Below, piece after piece: positions 5,063-6,299 of a DNA stretch of 6,299 bases. The first letter of the stretch is position 1. Each line of letters begins with the position of its first letter. The position numbers and the translations under genes were made by a program. The DNA is taken from contig CANQCC010000084.1 in assembly GCA_947589635.1 (NCBI GenBank), forward strand, positions 1-6,299. Reading direction: 5' to 3'. The stretch comes from an uncultured Clostridia bacterium. Lineage in GTDB: Bacteria; Bacillota; Clostridia; Christensenellales; CAG-917. A model generated the notes under the pieces. It was not told the DNA's origin. It did not search any database and saw only the letters and a program-made list of their open reading frames with translations.

Positions 5063-6299
5063 CTCGGAGCGGAGAGCAATAGCAGGATCCTTCTTCGCCG
5101 CAATCCTCGACGGAATAAATCCCGCAAGCATGCTCAGCAAGACGCTGATGCCAAGCATAAGCACGCAATGCCACCAGGTGACCTGCATAAGGCCCTGAAT
5201 TCCGAAGACGGCAAAGAGGATGGCGCTGCCGGCAAGCGAGATGAGGAAGCTGACAAAGATGCCGATTATGCCGGAATATCCTCCCAAAATAGCGGATTCG
5301 GCAAGGAATACGCGGGAAATATCCTTCTTCCTTGCGCCGATGGAGCGCAGCACGCCGATCTCCTTGCGGCGCTCGAGCACGGAGGTGTAGATTATGATGG
5401 CGATCATTATCGTCGACACGATAAGGGATATCGCGGCGAACGCGACAAGCACGCCCGTTATAGTTGACGCCATGGTGTCAATAAACCTCATCATGGACGA
5501 GAGCGAATCGCTGTAGGATATCTTCTTTCCTTCTTCTTCGTTATATTTGGCTATGAACGCCTCGACGTCGCGCTTTGTTTCGAAAGAGGTGCAATAAAAC
5601 TCTATCGCCTGAGGATATTCCACATCCGCAAAGCCAAGCTGTCTTAACAGCGTGAAGTGCTGAGTGTCGTGGTCCTCGCCCTTCCTGTCGAATCTTATCA
5701 TATCGCCTATCTCAAAGTCGATCTGTCCGTCCGCGGCGGTTGCCGAAGTCATAGGCGCGCCGTCCGGATCCGCGCGATATTCGATGGGGCATTCGTATTG
5801 TCCCCTGGTCATAGCCGCCTGATACAGCTCGTTTATCTTGATGACCGCGGGGTGATTCTGCGCCTGTTGAAGCAGATAGGTCGTGAGCTCCGATCTGTAT
5901 CCGATTATACCCGTAATGGAGCTTGCGACCGCGCCGGGCTTGGGGCGAACGACGCCCGTGACCTTGAGGGTATCGCTGCCGTCCGAGAATTTTACCGCAT
6001 GCGAATCGACAAAGTCCTTGCTCTGCTCCGTGCGCTTATGCATCTTCCATGTGCCGGGCTGCCCCTCCACCTCTTCAAGGTAGTTTACGTTACTGAGTAT
6101 CTTGTATTCAAGGCTGAGCACTTCTTCAAGATCGTAGGTCTGCTCCGAGAATTTGTCGCCTTGTGTGAGGGCGGTCATGACCTCGTCCTGAGACTGCAGA
6201 CCCAACATAAACAGCTGGAAGTCGTACAGGCGGTTGTTTTGATCCACAACGACGACGATCTCGTTTTCCCTGACGGGCCATCTTGACTGTTTGCCGACA
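5060..6299 (-). CDS. FtsX/MacB-type ABC transporter permease, C-terminal part (partial at right edge)
   Basis: The frame is open to the right edge, giving 412 visible residues. The GTG at 6247 is an internal valine, since coding continues upstream (SRWPVRENEIVVVVDQ), so the true start is outside the window. Residues 1 to about 275 form a large soluble region with no membrane segments, as expected for the extracytoplasmic domain between the first and second helices of FtsX permeases. Three membrane helices follow at about 279-305, 337-367 and 377-397. The FtsX-domain motif SVLERRKEIGVLRSIGA lies between the first two of them (about 306-322), and the C-terminus AAKKDPAIALRSE matches the usual DPxxALR ending. 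The C-terminus is therefore intact. Gram-positive relatives are often fused to an N-terminal ATPase domain, which would lie to the right. The substrate is unknown: peptide or lipoprotein export, cell-envelope control and antimicrobial resistance are all served by this family. Confidence 0.88.
   Translation of the reverse strand, partial: VGKQSRWPVRENEIVVVVDQNNRLYDFQLFMLGLQSQDEVMTALTQGDKFSEQTYDLEEVLSLEYKILSNVNYLEEVEGQPGTWKMHKRTEQSKDFVDSHAVKFSDGSDTLKVTGVVRPKPGAVASSITGIIGYRSELTTYLLQQAQNHPAVIKINELYQAAMTRGQYECPIEYRADPDGAPMTSATAADGQIDFEIGDMIRFDRKGEDHDTQHFTLLRQLGFADVEYPQAIEFYCTSFETKRDVEAFIAKYNEEEGKKISYSDSLSSMMRFIDTMASTITGVLVAFAAISLIVSTIMIAIIIYTSVLERRKEIGVLRSIGARKKDISRVFLAESAILGGYSGIIGIFVSFLISLAGSAILFAVFGIQGLMQVTWWHCVLMLGISVLLSMLAGFIPSRIAAKKDPAIALRSE

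Noticed and set aside
6245..6247. GTG as start codon of the ABC permease
   Set aside because: The frame continues upstream to the window edge with sensible protein sequence, and no ribosome site precedes the GTG. The gene is simply truncated by the window.

Overview
The window carries five protein-coding genes, all on the minus strand, so they are read from right to left in these coordinates. The plus strand holds only antisense shadows. Strong Shine-Dalgarno sites, a consensus sigma-70/sigma-A promoter, GlpA/GlpB/DUF1667-type genes and an FtsX-type ABC permease of Gram-positive style suggest a Firmicutes (Clostridia-like) anaerobe of roughly 50% GC. This is inference from gene content; there is no rRNA here to confirm it.

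In transcription order: (1) 6299-5060 is the C-terminal part of an FtsX/MacB-type ABC permease, cut by the right window edge. (2) 5059-4710 is a 350-base non-coding stretch. It holds a 129-bp nested palindrome that overlaps the permease stop codon, a smaller hairpin with the same core, a 9-bp tandem repeat and a textbook promoter for the next gene. (3) 4709-4173 is a complete family I inorganic pyrophosphatase (ppa), followed by a clear intrinsic terminator. (4) 4128-1119 is a tightly coupled three-gene redox operon: a GlpA-like FAD oxidoreductase with a C-terminal BFD-type [2Fe-2S] domain, a second flavoprotein with two dinucleotide-binding motifs, and a small cysteine-rich DUF1667 protein. 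The genes overlap as TGATG and ATGA. (5) 1047-1 is the N-terminal half of the DNA-uptake channel protein ComEC, cut by the left window edge.

The redox operon probably works as one electron-transfer complex. By family resemblance the substrate could be glycerol-3-phosphate, but no glpK, glpF or glpP is present, so another 2-hydroxy acid or amine substrate is possible. The first gene of this operon has no Shine-Dalgarno site and starts directly after the ppa terminator T-tract, so its expression is not explained by the visible signals. The most unusual non-coding feature is the 4934-5062 palindrome. It is flanked by TA dinucleotides and looks like a MITE-type insertion or an oversized bidirectional terminator. 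No complete new system is evident; the remaining content belongs to known families.
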